A DNA stretch of 64,000 nt from Paragyromitra xinjiangensis (lineage: Eukaryota > Ascomycota > Pezizomycetes > Pezizales > Discinaceae), in NCBI GenBank assembly GCA_038503065.1, contig JBCAMK010000020.1:186001-250000 (forward strand), written 5' to 3'. Within the stretch, counting starts at the first letter, position 1; each line of letters begins with the position of its first letter. The notes below the pieces were generated by a model. That model saw nothing but the letters and a program-made list of their open reading frames with translations, did no database searches and was not told the origin of the DNA. Position numbers and translations under genes: made by a program. Below are positions 23,715-38,635 of this stretch, piece by piece.

Positions 23715-25743
23715 TTAATAGTTTTCCTCCAGTCCTTTGTCTAGGATTCCCCGATCTGTAATAACAACAATATGTTTTTGTATTGATTTTTGTTTCGGAT
23801 ATGGCGCGTCGAAGATCTCGTTGATTTCCTCAAGCGTTCGTCCTTTAGTCTCGACGAAACTGTATCATTTTGTTAATGTCTCGTACCGAATCAAGGGATT
23901 GCGAGCGACTTACAAGAAGTAGATAAAAATAACCTCAAAGACGTCCCAGGCAATATACAGAAAATAGAACCGCCAGGTGATTTTCTCCCATACGGTTGGG
24001 ATGGCATAAGTATTGAAGAAGGCAGCGATGTTAACAAAAAGATTGTACATTCCCATTCCCTTTGCCCGAGTCTCATACGATAGGCATTCGACGGGATACA
24101 GCGCTTGCAGCGGCGTGTAGGCGAAGGAGTACGTGATTCCGAAAATGTAGATGAAAGCAATAGCCGAACGGGAACCGTACACATTGTCGTTGCTTTTGTC
24201 AGCATACAGAGCTGTGAGCGTTGTGATGATGGTCCACCAAACTACAAAGAGGCATGTGCCGATGAGGAGAACGTTCCGGCGACCCAGACGGTCGACATAA
24301 CGTGCACCAACAGTAGCCATAATAAACGAGAGAACATTGAGGATAGCGTTATAGAGGAGTTGAGTTTGCTCGTCTTTCACACCAATTGTGTCGAGGAGAA
24401 CCGGCATGAAGTATGACACTGCGCCGTTACCGGACCACTATTTTTTCACAAGTTAGTGGGAATGATCGGAGATGTTTACAGCCTAAATAGGTAAAACATA
24501 CTTGTGAGAAGAAAGCCATTCCGATAACGCAGGCCATCCTCCACCAAGCAGGCCTGGTATTGAAAAGATCAGTATAATCCCACCACCTTTTGTCAGATCC
24601 CTCAGTCGCAATCTCTTCGATCATCTCTCTATATGTGAGGAGGACAATCGGCGAGTTTCGATCACCTTCTCCATGGTATTTAGCCATTACTCGGATAGCC
24701 TCTTCATGGCGATCATTGGATACAAGCTATATTTTCGTTAGAATCACGTTGTAGTACAGTGATGTGATTGACATACCCAACGTGGTGTCTCGGGACAGAA
24801 AAGACACCCACACATAACTAGCCCAGAGGCAATTGCCTGGAACCAAACAGGGAGACGCCACGAGAGGTCAGATTCGATATGTTGTGTTCCATAAAGGGTC
24901 CATGTTGCTGGGATCTACAAATCATTGTTATCAGAAGTGCACTTTTTAGACCAGGGACGAAAACTCTACTCACTCCACCGACGAACCAGAAGGTGTTGTA
25001 AAGACCCGTTAATGTTCCACGCCAGGCGGGATGTGCCATCTCGGCTACATACGACGGCCCAGCAGTAGCACATGTGGCAACACCAAACCCAAGAATGAAG
25101 CGTCCACCAATGAACATTTCTCGGCTCGTTGCAGGAGCCTGGACGCAGGTACCCGCGATAATGATGGCTCCGCCAATAAACATTCCCCATCTTCTACCCC
25201 ACCAATCCGTGAAGGGGCCGCAAAAGAAAGAGCCAACGATATTCCCGATAGTATAGACCGAGAACACCAGTCCTGTTTTAGAACCCACTTTTGTCATTTT
25301 GAAGTAGCTACATTGGAATATTAGAATATGAACTAAAGGGGAATTGGGAAGAGAAGGAATACGATAGGAAAAAGAAATTCGTGGTTGTAGGATGTCACTC
25401 ACTTCTGATAATAAGTCATAGCATTGATACCGCCCATCAATGACCCATCATAGCCGTTGATGCAGGAATTCAAAAATGCTACAAACAAAAAGAAATACAG
25501 CTTAAACATAGTCTTTGTCCACGGACTAGGCTTTTGCGCGATCAGCGCATCCGAAAACCCAACATGTGCCACAGTTGTAATGTGTTGTTGCTCGACCTGT
25601 GTCGGAGTGTCGGACGAGAACGAATCATGATTGTTTCGATAATGTGCGTTCTCCAAATAACTCTCCATCTCCTTTCCCTGAGACGGCCCTATGCCGTTTC
25701 CTATCTCCATATCGTAGTATCCTCGACCAGTTTGCGATTGCAT
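23715..25743 (-). CDS. MFS sugar transporter, lactose permease/LAC12-like
   Basis: Plasma-membrane sugar porter of 568 residues, probably a proton symporter by family. Six exons: 25743-25403, 25307-24974, 24914-24777, 24726-24502, 24437-23914, 23859-23715. All five introns (95, 59, 50, 64, 54 nt) are GT/AG and join in frame. Family marks in order: cytoplasmic N-terminus with AHVGFSDALIAQKPSPWTKT, first helix with NGYDGSLMGGI, TDWWGRRWG after helix 2, the PSYVAEMAHPAWRGTLTGLY segment, CPETPRW before the central loop, VDRLGRRN, PVECLSYETRAKGMGM, and the closing VETKGRTLEEINEIF. These place it among fungal lactose/cellobiose/galactose permease-like sugar porters. The exact substrate cannot be told from sequence. 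It is single, with no sugar-metabolism gene adjacent. Confidence 0.93.
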
Positions 25744-26271
25744 CTGTCTTGATACCTGTTTGCCTTGATGCTGTCGCTGACGAGATAGCTAGCCAGCTGC
25801 CAGCTACTGTGTTGAAGGTATGCCGTGGCGAGGTTCAGATTTGGGGGAATAGACGTTGTTATTAATCCCCTGCCCGACGTGCCCGATCACTTATAGCTCA
25901 CGCCGTACATGCGTCGAGTGACGAGAAGGGGGGGGTGGGTGGGGCGAGGGGAAATATTTAGGAAGAGATCAGACAGGAAAAGTAAATGATATGATCGATC
26001 AACGAGCCGGGAAACAGGGCTTGGGCATATCAAGTTCTTTATAAAATCGGGTGCGTTTTTTGTGCAACACACAACCACTAACTATTGGGAAGGGGTGGCA
26101 CATTTTCAGTCTCTGTCATCCATCCCAGACTTTCGAAAATTTCGGGAAAAATAGAGGCAAAGAGGTGGTCGGGATGAGCGCAAAGAAACAACACCGACCA
26201 GGGCAGTACTACTGCAATCGCTTAGCGAATCCCCCGAGGTTGCGGGGGGGCCGGGATCGTAGGGAAGATGT
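25744..26271. other. Upstream region of sugar transporter
   Basis: Contains the transporter promoter on the minus strand. No defined motif called. Confidence 0.4.
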
Positions 26272-26775
26272 CTAGCAGAACACATGGAGTCCAAGGATGG
26301 GATGAAAATCCACTATAAACAGTGCAAACACCCATGTTCGGGCGTTTCTGGATTCACTCCATATTGATCCCGAAAACCCATATATTCCTACATGACGATG
26401 GATGGTAGTCAGGTGCAGATTTATTGGTGTGGTATATTTTTGCAGAGTGCTTTCGGGGAGAAAAGATTTGTACCAAATTGATTTTCCACTGGAGGACTTG
26501 AGGAAAGTAGTAATTTCCAGTAGCCCATCCACTGTGGCTTTCTCGCTAGGGATAATTACAGATGTGCCGTAAGGATGCAGCACTGGTATCTTAAACGATA
26601 GACGTACCAAGGTAGTCGATTGTGGAGTATCGGTTGTGAAAGCAGAGTTACCAGTACCTGTGGAAGTGCTTCGAAACGAATTGGCGAGCTCCAAATTTTC
26701 CACAGAGACCCCTAAAGGAAGCACCTCATCGCATTCTGACGGTACCAACGCCGCTGCCACGAAAATGCAAAGCAT
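26272..26775 (-). CDS. Hypothetical ORF, possibly secreted
   Basis: Open frame of 167 residues from the ATG at 26775. It begins with a short hydrophobic run (MLCIFVAAALVPSECDEV) that could be a signal peptide. The rest is Ser/Thr-rich without a motif I recognise. The frame is open further upstream but without an ATG, so an upstream exon or chance are both possible. No homology support. Confidence 0.22.
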   Translation of the reverse strand: MLCIFVAAALVPSECDEVLPLGVSVENLELANSFRSTSTGTGNSAFTTDTPQSTTLVRLSFKIPVLHPYGTSVIIPSEKATVDGLLEITTFLKSSSGKSIWYKSFLPESTLQKYTTPINLHLTTIHRHVGIYGFSGSIWSESRNARTWVFALFIVDFHPILGLHVFC

Positions 26776-29700
26776 CACTTTCGGATATGGAACCGTAGAC
26801 CCCGTTCGAGATTGCAGGGATTGTACCCGGAGGGGATCCACCCAATTCCCCCCCAGAACCCACAAATGGTTGGCTCGTTCACACCGCAGAACAGATAATG
26901 CGGGGTAGCACTAACCGGAATTGTCCCCTGCGACTTCCAAATTGTTGCCCACATGCGCGTCGTCACCTTGAGATCTTTCCCAGTCGAGTGACCGTTGGGA
27001 GAAGGGGGAAGGCGGAAGACGTTCAAAACTGGAGTTCAGTCTGTGCAACGTACGCTAACCCTCAATTTATTTCTGCTGCCGAGAAAAATTCAGTCCCAAT
27101 CTATAGGCTTAATCCCCAGAAGCTCAGCTTACTGCAGAAATAAGGAGACGAAAGAGCATCCAGAGGCACTCAGGAGGATAAGACAAGAATAAGAACCAAA
27201 GGACGTGGACATTGCCTGTATGCCAAGTCACTGGGCTTACCACTTGGGTACAGTGTAGGCAAGTGGTTAGGCTCGAAATTGGCCACTGAAACATCAGCTG
27301 TATGAACGGATCCTCTTCCACCATATCCCATAAAAACAGACCGTCCCACGATACCTGTTTGTGCCTGGCGTAGATAACCCCGACCCTGGATACGCCTCCA
27401 GGGTCCTCGCAACGAGCATTCAAAAAGAAATTTTAACGCGAAACCTGAGACATGCAGCACTCGAAATGGCGCCATCCAGAACAAGAAAGGTAAACGGCGT
27501 ACCATAAAAGAGCAATCACCAACAGAAAATCCACGACAACGTGCTCGGTCCTTTAGTGCCGGTCGGCTAGCATCAATACTGGTCAAGTAAATTGAGGCAG
27601 ACCGAGACACACTACAAGCACGGGTATCCAGAATCCCGAGACAGAAGAACAATTTCGGACTTGATGGAGATAGAGGGTTCAGTTTAAGGTGTAAGCACCG
27701 AGTTATTGGGAAGTGCCGATTTCCGTCCAAGTCGTGACGGGAACGTCAGCTCTTAGCGATCCGCGTGGTTGGGTACATGTATGTGGAGATACTGTAGCGA
27801 GTTGCGGAAGGTGACGGAGTGGGGACAGCATTTGGTGTTGACAAGGCTTTCTAAAGGGACGCACCTTGCTTGCACTCCATATGTGACAACGAATCCCTAG
27901 CCTGTAGCCGTATGTGCATATTATGCAGTGGATACTGTTGGTAATCGAGCCCTTTGGATATTGTGAATAGATAGAACTGAGTCAAAACGTCACTCAAGCT
28001 TGTGGGCTAGGATCATGAGAAATCACTAGGCGAAGTGTTGGCTAAATTCCTCTTCACTCATTTACACTGAAACCTGATCCTGGGGTGGGAAGCTCTAGAA
28101 CCACGGTCTATAGCTAGATACCGAGAGAAAGAAAACTCTGTCCTTCCCGTGAAAATATACGGACCCACCACGGGAGACGGCAGCTTGCAGTACAACCCCT
28201 CACTGGGACCCAAAAAGGCCAGTTCTGGGGTAAAATGTGGGGATAACGGGGTCAGTTGTTCGCTTCCTCAAGGTCGCTAAGCACCCTCTATATCACGGTG
28301 CTTCACACCAGAGTAGATTCAAAAACGACGTGCGGCGACTTGTGGCTGTAGGTTTCACCATTTTAGTCGTAGAGGTGCAGGTATCAACCACCTCAGGAGC
28401 CTCGCCCCTCCCCTTCTTTTGCTGCTTTTTATTTCTTAGAATGTAACCCGAGTGTTTCTGGTGTGGAGACGAGATGTGAAGCAGGCTCGGTCGTGATCGC
28501 ACCGATCGTGTGACCACGTTCAAAATCGGTTTTAGCACGACGCCAATATACTTATATCTACCGTAATTAGATAGTCAATGATTAATTCCACAAACTTCCC
28601 TTCACTTTGGCAATAGAGAACTTGTCTCGTGTATAAGAGTGATTCTACGGTAATCACGTCGGCTTATCAATCGCTTTGGTTTCATCGACGCTGACAATAC
28701 TACACTCTCGGGAACATACGTGAGATTTAGGTGTTTGTGTATGAAGCAACCAGTACCATCTTGCGAACCCTTCTTAGTGATCTCACAATTGTTTGAACTG
28801 GATGTGATTTCACAGGGGCAATATTGGAGATAGTACGACAGGTCTGTCACATATATCTATCTTCCATTCAGACTGGGAGAGCCCAGTTCAGTTCATCAGT
28901 TCTAAAGCAACTCCCTCATTTCTAACAAGGTAATCATGAGTAATCTAGAAATACTCTGAAATCTCGAGGGTTTTGAATCTGAAGGGATTAAAATTACGTG
29001 GAGCGATCACCACAGCAATGTTTGAGTTCGGGGCTAAGCAAGTTTCCAGCAATGAATATGATAGCTAAACACAATCTCACCTTCCTAGGACATGCGCCGC
29101 TAACGGCAGTTAGATCTTTGTCACCATTACTATCTCGATCAAACATCAGTAAACAACTGTTGCTTATCCAATCATTGCGTTAATCATGAAGCCATCGGGA
29201 TAATAGACAGGTCACAAAATCCCAGCTTATTGAGGCTACGCCCCAAGACTCAACCAAGCTGTCGGGAAACACGCACGTAGGACAAACGTCAAATCAGGAG
29301 AAGCGGAAGATAGCCCAAGATTACCTGCCACGCGAGTTGCTACGTAGAGCGAAACTTTTTGGACACCAGGATGGGAAGGCCATTAGACCATGGAAGAGGA
29401 AGGGCGGTTAACTCCCGGATGGTATGAATAAGGGGAAATGAGCTCGATGATCAGCGGGATTCAAATGGGGCGGCAGATCATGGAAGTTACCGGACCAAGC
29501 TCTGGGTCTGCGAGTGCTCATCATGGCTCGACTGCACATAGATTGTGGGAGCTTCCGTAGCAGATATAGTATCTGGTGATCGTACCTGCGTGATTGTGTC
29601 TGTGAGCCTGTGATGGTCACTACATACGTGTATTTTCGGTGGAATTCTAGCCGGATAACGTTATCTATGTTGTGTTCCCTCAAGATGTACCGCTGAGTCT

Positions 29701-30432
29701 CAGGCTGAGTGGGTTTGGTTATTGGGATTTTCAATCGCCTCTGCGTAGGTGGTCGTATAGTATTGGTAATTTGGGAATTTCCAGTAATGCAGACGATGGA
29801 TGTAGGGTTATTCACTAGTGGTCCATTTAAGATTTTACTGACACTATTTTAGATGTGATAAGTGGTACCTACCTACATTCACTCTACATGAGATCAATGT
29901 TTCCCGAGTCTATATTTATCAGTACCAGCATGCGCTTTCACTTGGTCTGGGTTCTCAACTTGCGAGCTCGGCGCAGCCGAGATCCCCCGGCTAGATTAGC
30001 AGAGGCATTTATTCGGTATCTGTGTCCTGGAAGTAATTGGTGAGATCTAGCCTAAGTTCTGTTGAATCCGTAGCGAGCCGTGATGCTACACGTTTGATTC
30101 CAGGACGTTTAAAGTGGAAGTGGTATTAAGGATATGTGGCGTCTAAATGAGACGAACTACAAGCTTTCCTCTGCCACGGCTTGAGGTCCCTAGAGCGATC
30201 CTATCACAGCCCTAGTTATTGATGATAGGCCCTAGAGTAGAGTACATATCCTCTAATATAGACATATTAAATGTGTCGCCTTGGCTGCTCTAGGCCACGC
30301 CTGGGGCTTCGTTCCTCAATAGATCCTGTGTTTTTCATTATCTTAACTCGCTAAAAGTGCCGGTACACGATGTGAACGTCTCTTCGTGAGGTATTTCATC
30401 TCACGTGATTATGATGTCCCACGTGCTCAGAC
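26776..30432. other. Gene-poor region with possible isolated exons
   Basis: Mostly uninformative. On the minus strand at about 28850-28602 a frame reads YCPCEITSSSNNCEITKK and can be spliced from a GTATGT donor near 28711 to an acceptor near 28650, ending LIHETSSLLPK. This may be a small-gene remnant but has no identifiable start. A 186-codon minus frame at 27170-27730 looks random. Confidence 0.3.
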
Positions 30433-30810
30433 ATGCAAGGTCAAGACGGTGATGTCTTGGAAGGAGCTCTCAACGCTTGCTTCAGGGATTTCGACTTTAA
30501 ACGGATCCTTTCAACCTGGAAAGCGGAAGGTGACGGAGATATGGAACGCCGAATCAACCTCGACGTCCACTGTCCCTGGTTCGATGCCCCAAACAAACCC
30601 AGGACCTAGCTTGGCTGTCATCCTTTGGAGAGTAAACAACTAACATACGACTCCGTCATATCAGCCATTGCAGCCGATGATTCGATTGCAAACAGAAACC
30701 CCTTGTTAACCCCTGGGACTCGTATTTCGAAGGGGTTGATGCAATACGGCGGTGGCGGTGGCGTCTTAATTTCTGCCTTCAAAACTTCACGATGGGAATT
30801 TAACCATTAG
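30433..30810 (+). pseudogene. Possible decayed gene, family unknown
   Basis: From an ATG at 30433 one frame reads MQGQDGDVLEGALNACFRDF and stays protein-like (RRINLDVHCPWFDAPNK) to a stop near 30608. The same frame reopens with ISAIAADDSIANRNPLL and a Gly run to 30810. A GTAAAC...CTAAC...CAG intron-like segment lies between (about 30630-30664), but the TAG before it blocks a clean model. I read this as a broken gene or coincidence. Confidence 0.2.
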
Positions 30811-32311
30811 TGCAGGAATTAGCTTATTACCACCAACTTGGTAGACCTACGCGATGCAATGACGGACAGAACCGAATAATTGCTCTCCACAGTTCACCCT
30901 AGCCATACGGGTTCTTTGTGGATAAAGCCTTGGTCTTTAAGCTCATCGCTTCCGGAAAATTGGGTCGGCGAGCCTCGAGGCTGTCACGCCTCGCTCAACA
31001 GCATCCTGGATACCGAGGCGAGGCACATGAATAGGTATGGCTGTCGGTCATCCCCGGTTGCAAACAGTGGGTCCAGCCATATGATGGCCCTGGTCTGGTT
31101 GAAATGCATTTTTCCATTTCCAACCAGGATATGGGTTCTGGAGGTGCTTCTTCTGGTGTTCCACGAGTGAGGAAAACTTCCGCATGTCGCTTGATGTGGC
31201 GCAGACAGCGTGGCTGGAATTCTGGCAGAATCGACCACCATCCATCGGTTTATCAGCAGACCTCTAGCTTGAGAGAATATTTGGAAGAATTTAATAGTTA
31301 TAGGCTTGCGGCCCGTCAGTCCGAAATTGGAGTCCTCTTCCCTTCACTCATCTCCACGCACTGCACGCGAGATATTGAAAATGGCGCGATAAAAATACCT
31401 TATTAGCGGAAGATCCTTAAGCTGGTCAATGTAGAGCCGGGATATAGGAGGGTCTACGATTAGGAGCGTCAGTGCTTTGACTCCAGTCAATCGGGAGAAT
31501 TGACGTCAAGGGTTCTGATGATCTTTGACGGTCTTCGATAGTTTTTTGATGTCCGCTCCTCCGCGTTGCCCCGCATTGCCCCTCACACGATACTCATTAG
31601 GCTGGTTTCCGGGCCTATAACGCCGATGGCGGTCTCTGAGTAGTGCCAAATATGCCTGAGGCACTTTTGGTCTACTCTCTATCCTTGATCGAAAGAATAA
31701 AAGAAGCAGGAACATTCTTTGAGATTAAATCAGGGACTGTCCGTGATACACGGGGACTGTCGGTCGAGTATCCTACCACTGCATTACGCGTTTACCCCTC
31801 CATCTCTGGAACAGCCTTTGTTTTTTTTTGGCTACCGTGTTCCCCGGCATGCTCATGCTGTTAAGTCATGCACGGCAAGAATTCTTCATACCGTCGTGGT
31901 TGGTTGGACTACTACTAAACTTAGGAGGGCAAATACCAACTAACTCCTACACTAATATGAAGCTTGAGCAAAAAACAACTAAAGCAGCACACGATATTTC
32001 TCCCCCACTTCAGTTTACCCATGATAGCTTTATTTAGCAGTTCTTCGAGAAGAGCCAGCCAACAGGCTAGATGTCCGTCCTCCCGTGTTGCAGGATGTGC
32101 TAGAATAGTAGCCTATGCGCTGTGGAATCTCTGATTGATATTCTCGCGTTTCTTGGAGAATTCCAGTGCTGAAGTGGTACTTAAGGGCTCTACCTCCGCA
32201 CTCAGTCCCCGGAATAGGAACCTGGAAACTATTTTACTATCCGCACTGTCACGGCTACCATCAAACATCCGTAGAATTTGAATCCCTTTGATCAACACCT
32301 TAATTGCAATT
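30811..32311. other. Intergenic region upstream of beta-glucosidase
   Basis: A small hairpin around 31098-31127 (CTGGTTG ... CAACCAG). No gene supported. The last few hundred bases hold the promoter of the GH1 gene. Confidence 0.35.
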
Positions 32312-33991
<1,680 letters not shown>

Positions 33992-35849
33992 GTCATAGAA
34001 GGGGACAATCCTCTGTGTCGGTTCTTTGTACCTTTATTTTTTTTCTTTCTTTTCTTATTCCTTCTGGAAAAGACGATGATAAAAATCACTGGAGGAAAAA
34101 AAAAAACTACAACCCGGGGTTAGTATATTATAGGCAATAAAGCGTTTGTTATAGCGTTTGCTTTGAATCAATCGTGAAGAGCTATCGACGTCTCGTGCAG
34201 ATGTAGATATGATATTCGATCTCATTGGCTGTGAAAGGGAACTTCCGTTGAAAAAGATAGTTTGGGAAAAAAAAAGTCCTAAAACGCCCATGCTCGACCA
34301 GCAACCAACGTATCAAATTACCAGGAAGTACTCTAGCCAATCGGCCATCTGAGCCGAGTGCACTAACTCAGTAGAGCAACCTCTAACCAGGAGAAAGAAA
34401 AAAACCTAACCAATGATGCCACGGATCTCATATCCGCTCTTAGTTGATTGGTCCTTGTATTAGAAAAGGCATTTTCAGAAGCCACGAAAAAGCCACAAAG
34501 TGGGCTTGCTGTCATTCCACATTTGCAGCTAACGGGCAGTAAAAAGAAAATAGCTTCGCCAAAAGGTGTCAACAAAAGCAAGTACTGAAAGAAGCAATGA
34601 TATGTTTAGAAAAACAAAGTAGAGACCGGCCACCTTGCCGGATTGAAAAAAAGCAATGATGCTGCAGATTTAAAGGTACGGGTTCACGAGACCTACATGA
34701 TGGGTTCTCACATTTGGGAATATCATTTCTGTCACACGGCAGTGGTACTAGATCACAGGAAATCACTACTCGTAGCTAAATCGGTGCTTAGCTATTAGGA
34801 TTCGTTTTAAACCCCACCACCAAAGCCGAAACCAAAGCCGAAACCAAAGCCGAACCAAAGCTCACAACCACCACCGCGTGATTCGATAATTCGGCCGTCA
34901 CCCTACACTCCCCTAACTCACGGTGTGCTGCAGGTCATGAAAAATCACTACGCATTAAGTGCAGCATTTGCGGGAAACCGCACCGATTTTTCCGGTACTA
35001 CGACCCCGCATTGTGTGCTGCAGGGGTTGGATGAGCCTTTTGAGCCTCAATTGTTAGTGTTGTGGAAACTCATGGGTTAGCTCGCCGCCAAGGTGAGGGG
35101 AAACAATGACATGTGAGTGAAGTGTAGTGGGGAATCCTGCGGAGAAACAATTCCGATTAAATTTTTTGGATCCGGGGACTGTTTGGTGTTGTTTTGTGGG
35201 GTTGTGTTTATTATGAGAAGTAGTATGTATCCTTCTACGTGAAGTACTAATTCGACGATCCAGTCAGCTCTGCAGTAGACAGGCAATTATCAATTCTCAC
35301 GTCAATTCCGAATTCCCAATCCTAATATCAATCGGCAGGCCGAATCCCGTGTTCTACGTTTAACCGGAGGCCGAATTCCGTGTCGATTCTGCCTTACTAT
35401 TCCACTCCGCATAAACACCACTACAAATGGAAAAGCTACCGTAATGTTCACCCGGTACGGTAGTTAGAGAGAGAGAGTCTGGGCTCAAACGCTCTAAAGA
35501 CACTGCGTTATTACCCGTTTCCCCTCATCTGAATAGCAAGGGAGAAATAATTCCCCGTCGCAATTCTCCGGAGCGGGTCTTCTACAGGAATAGCTACTCG
35601 CCGGAGAAAATAGTATATCATTTTAGGTAAAGTCGCACAGCTCCCGCAGATATACCCAACGAGGTGTCGTACCTTAAAAGGCTAAGACGTTAATAACTAA
35701 ACATCTCCAGAACATCTATAACAGCTGTGCTCGCACTGCCCATGACGAATCCGCCCGTCCCAGGACGAGATCAACTCATTGACTCTACCTCCAGCCTAGT
35801 AATCCAACTCCGTGTCGACTCTCTTCCCTCCCCTCTGCACCCGCTCACA
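33992..35849. other. Intergenic between GH1 and GH2 genes
   Basis: Holds the GH1 3' flank, a tRNA-like stretch on the minus strand near 34290-34347, and a short 12-nt tandem repeat at 34820-34860. The promoter of the GH2 gene is at the right end, with GA-rich runs near 35467. Confidence 0.5.
34820..34860. repeat. 12-nt tandem repeat (AAAGCCGAAACC)n
   Basis: About three units of AAAGCCGAAACC, the last one shortened. Non-coding position. Confidence 0.8.
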
Positions 35850-38568
35850 ATGGCGACTCCACGCTCTGTTACTGCTCTTAGCTCTAATTGGGAGTTTAGA
35901 CAGGCTGATAAGGGGGAGTTTCTCCCCGTTTCTCAGTTCCCGACGAATGTGCATTTGGACTTAATCCATCATAAGATTATTGAGGATCCGTTCTTTGATA
36001 AGAATGAGCTTGCCTGTCAATGGGTTGGTGAGAAGGACTGGATCTACCGTACTACCTTTCCTGCTTCTGCGGCGAAGCCGGGTGAGAAGAAGGTGCTCGT
36101 TTTTGAGGGACTGGATACATATGCGACTGTTACTCTCAATGGAAAGGAGATATTGAGCACGGATAACATGTTCATCGAGTACCGCGCTGATGTCACAGAC
36201 GCGCTGAAGAAAGACGGAGGTAACGTGCTAGAGATTTTATTCAGAAGTGCGTTTTTCGAAGGCAAGAAGGTGCAAGAGCAGTGGCCAGATCACCACTGGG
36301 GATGCTGGAACGGCGACCCAAGTAGATTGGCAGTTCGGAAAGCGCAGTATCACTACGTATGGATTCTATTTCTCTGTCTTGGATATCACTGACATTATAT
36401 AGGGCTGGGATTGGGGTCCAACGCTTTTGACCTGTGGGCCGTGGCGTCCTATCACTCTTGAAACATACAGCACCCGTATCTCCTCTCTACGGATCACCAC
36501 CTCTGTTCCATCTTCTCTCAAATCTGCTACTATCTCTGCTAAAACCTCACTCGATGGAGTCTCTACTTCATCCACAACCCTCCACTACACCCTCACCTCC
36601 CCCTCTGGTGCTGTCGTCAGCTCAGCATCCGTCTCCTCTACTGGAGACGACACAATCTCCACCCTCTCCCTCACCAAACCCGAGCTATGGTACCCTCACG
36701 GCTATGGCGCCCAACCACTCTACAAGTTCACCGTAACGCTCAAAGACTCCACCGGCAAACCCCTCGACACCATAACCAAAACCATCGGGATCCGAACCGT
36801 CACCCTCGTAGAACGAGAACTCAAAGACCAACCCGGCACCAGCTTCTTCTTCGAAATAAACAACATCCCCATATTCTGCGGAGGTAGTAACTGGATCCCA
36901 GCTGACAACTTCATCCCCCGGATCAGCGCTCAAAAATACCGAGACTGGCTCCAACTCCTCAAAGACGGTAACCAACTCATGGCACGGTTAGTACTCCCCT
37001 CATCACACCAAATCACTCGACTAACAAACTAGTGTCTGGGCTGGTGGAATCTACGAAGAAGAAGCATTCTACGACACCTGCGACGAACTCGGTATCCTCG
37101 TCTGGCAGGACTTTGCCTTCGGCTGTGGGAACTACCCAGCCCATATCCCGTCTTTCAGGGACTCTATCACCGCTGAAGCAATCTACAACGTCCACCGTCT
37201 CCACACCCATCCTTCCGTCGTCATCTGGGCGGGTAATAACGAGGACTATCAATACGCCGAATCGATCGAACCCGGCCACCTCGGCTACGATCCTAAAAAC
37301 AACGACCCAGACTCCTGGCTACAGACTGGGTTCCCCGCACGATACCTCTACGAGAAGCTACTCCCCGATGTAGTAGCCGAGTACGGCGCAGGCATAAAAT
37401 ACCATCCCGGCTCACCATGGGGAGGCGTAGATACCCGAGACCAGACCGTGGGCGATATCCACCAATGGAACGTCTGGCACGGTAGTCAAGAGAAATACCA
37501 AAACTTCGATAAGCTCGGCGGACGGTTCGTGTCTGAGTTTGGAATGGAGGCGTTCCCGCATGTTAAAACGATTGATTCCTACCTCCCTCCAGGATCGACG
37601 GAACGCTACCCGCAGAGTAGCACTATCGATTTCCATAATAAAGCTGATGGACATGAACGTCGGCTCGCGTTATACCTCGTTGAGAACTTCCGTTACACGT
37701 TCTCGCCGTTGGAACAGTATATCTATGCTACGCAGCTGATGCAGTCTGAGTGTTTATCGACTGCGTATCGTCTCTGGAGACGAGACTGGAAGGGGCCGGG
37801 ACGGGAGTATACGGCTGGTGCGTTGGTGTGGCAGATTAATGATTGTTGGCCTGTCACGTCATGGTCGATTGTGGATTACTATCTTCGGCCGAAGCATGCG
37901 TATTTTACGATTAAGCGGGAGCTTGCGGAGTTCACAGTGGGGATTAAGAGGGTTCGTGTTGAGACGAAGAAGGATCCGTGGACGAGGGTTGATATTAAGG
38001 TTGATGAGACGATACAGGTGTGGGGTGGGAGTTTTGCGTTGAAGAGTGTGGAAGGGGTGAGGTTGGTGGTTAGGGCGTGGGATGTTGTGAGTGGGGAAAA
38101 GGTGTTTGATGAGGTTGTTAAGGACTCGATCACGCTAGAGGAGAATAGGAGTGTTGAGTTGGCTGATATAAGGCTGCCGGGGTGGAATCGGAAGCCAGAG
38201 GGGGAGAGGGAGGTTGTGGTTGGTGCTTATTTGGAGGATGCAGATGGTAAGGTGCTTGCGAGGAGGATTAGCTTCGCGGAGCCGCTGAAGTATGCCATCT
38301 ACTCCCCTGTCTCGAGATTTTGGTGCTTTTACTAATCGTGTCCAATAGGTATGTCAGTCTACAGAAACCTAAACACCTGAAGGTTGAAGTCTCTGGTGAT
38401 GTTATTAGCGTCAGTGCTGAAGTACCTGTGAAGGGTCTTGCACTGGAGACGGATAAGGGGGGTGTTGTATTCGAGGATAATCTGGTCGATATTGTACCAG
38501 GGGAGGTTGTGAAGATCGTCGCAAAGGGTTTGGACGGTGGAAAGGTAGATGTAAGGTACTTGTTGTAG
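35850..38568 (+). CDS. mndB: GH2 beta-mannosidase, intracellular type B
   Basis: Removes beta-1,4-linked mannose from manno-oligosaccharides; 855 residues. Exons: 35850-36356, 36403-36986, 37033-38289, 38349-38568. Introns 46, 46 and 59 nt join as YHYGWDWGPTLLTCGPWRPI, MARVWAGGIYEEEAFYDTC and PLKYVSLQKPKHLKVEVSGD. Start chosen at ACAATGG (35850); in-frame ATG at 35742 would add 36 unconserved residues. N-terminal sugar-binding domain (LDLIHHKIIEDPFFDKNEL, ACQWVGEKDWIYRTTF), Ig-like domain, then the TIM barrel: acid/base Glu434 in WAGNNED, nucleophile Glu532 in FVSEFGMEAF. There is no signal peptide and the length matches fungal MndB rather than the longer secreted MndA. The last intron would, if retained, cut off the final Ig-like domain. 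Confidence 0.95.
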
Positions 38569-38633
38569 GTTGTGGTTGTGGGACAAATAGTACTGAGTCA
38601 AAAAAGAGTAAATAAAATTATGGACTAGATGAA
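38569..38633. other. GH2 3' flank
   Basis: Short spacer between the beta-mannosidase stop and the transposon end. Confidence 0.6.
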
Positions 38634-38635
38634 TA

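Noticed and set aside
27170..27730. 186-codon minus-strand ORF
   Set aside because: Composition looks random and no motif or neighbouring exon supports it.
36685..37279. Antisense ORFs over the beta-mannosidase
   Set aside because: Shadow frames opposite catalytic-domain exons.
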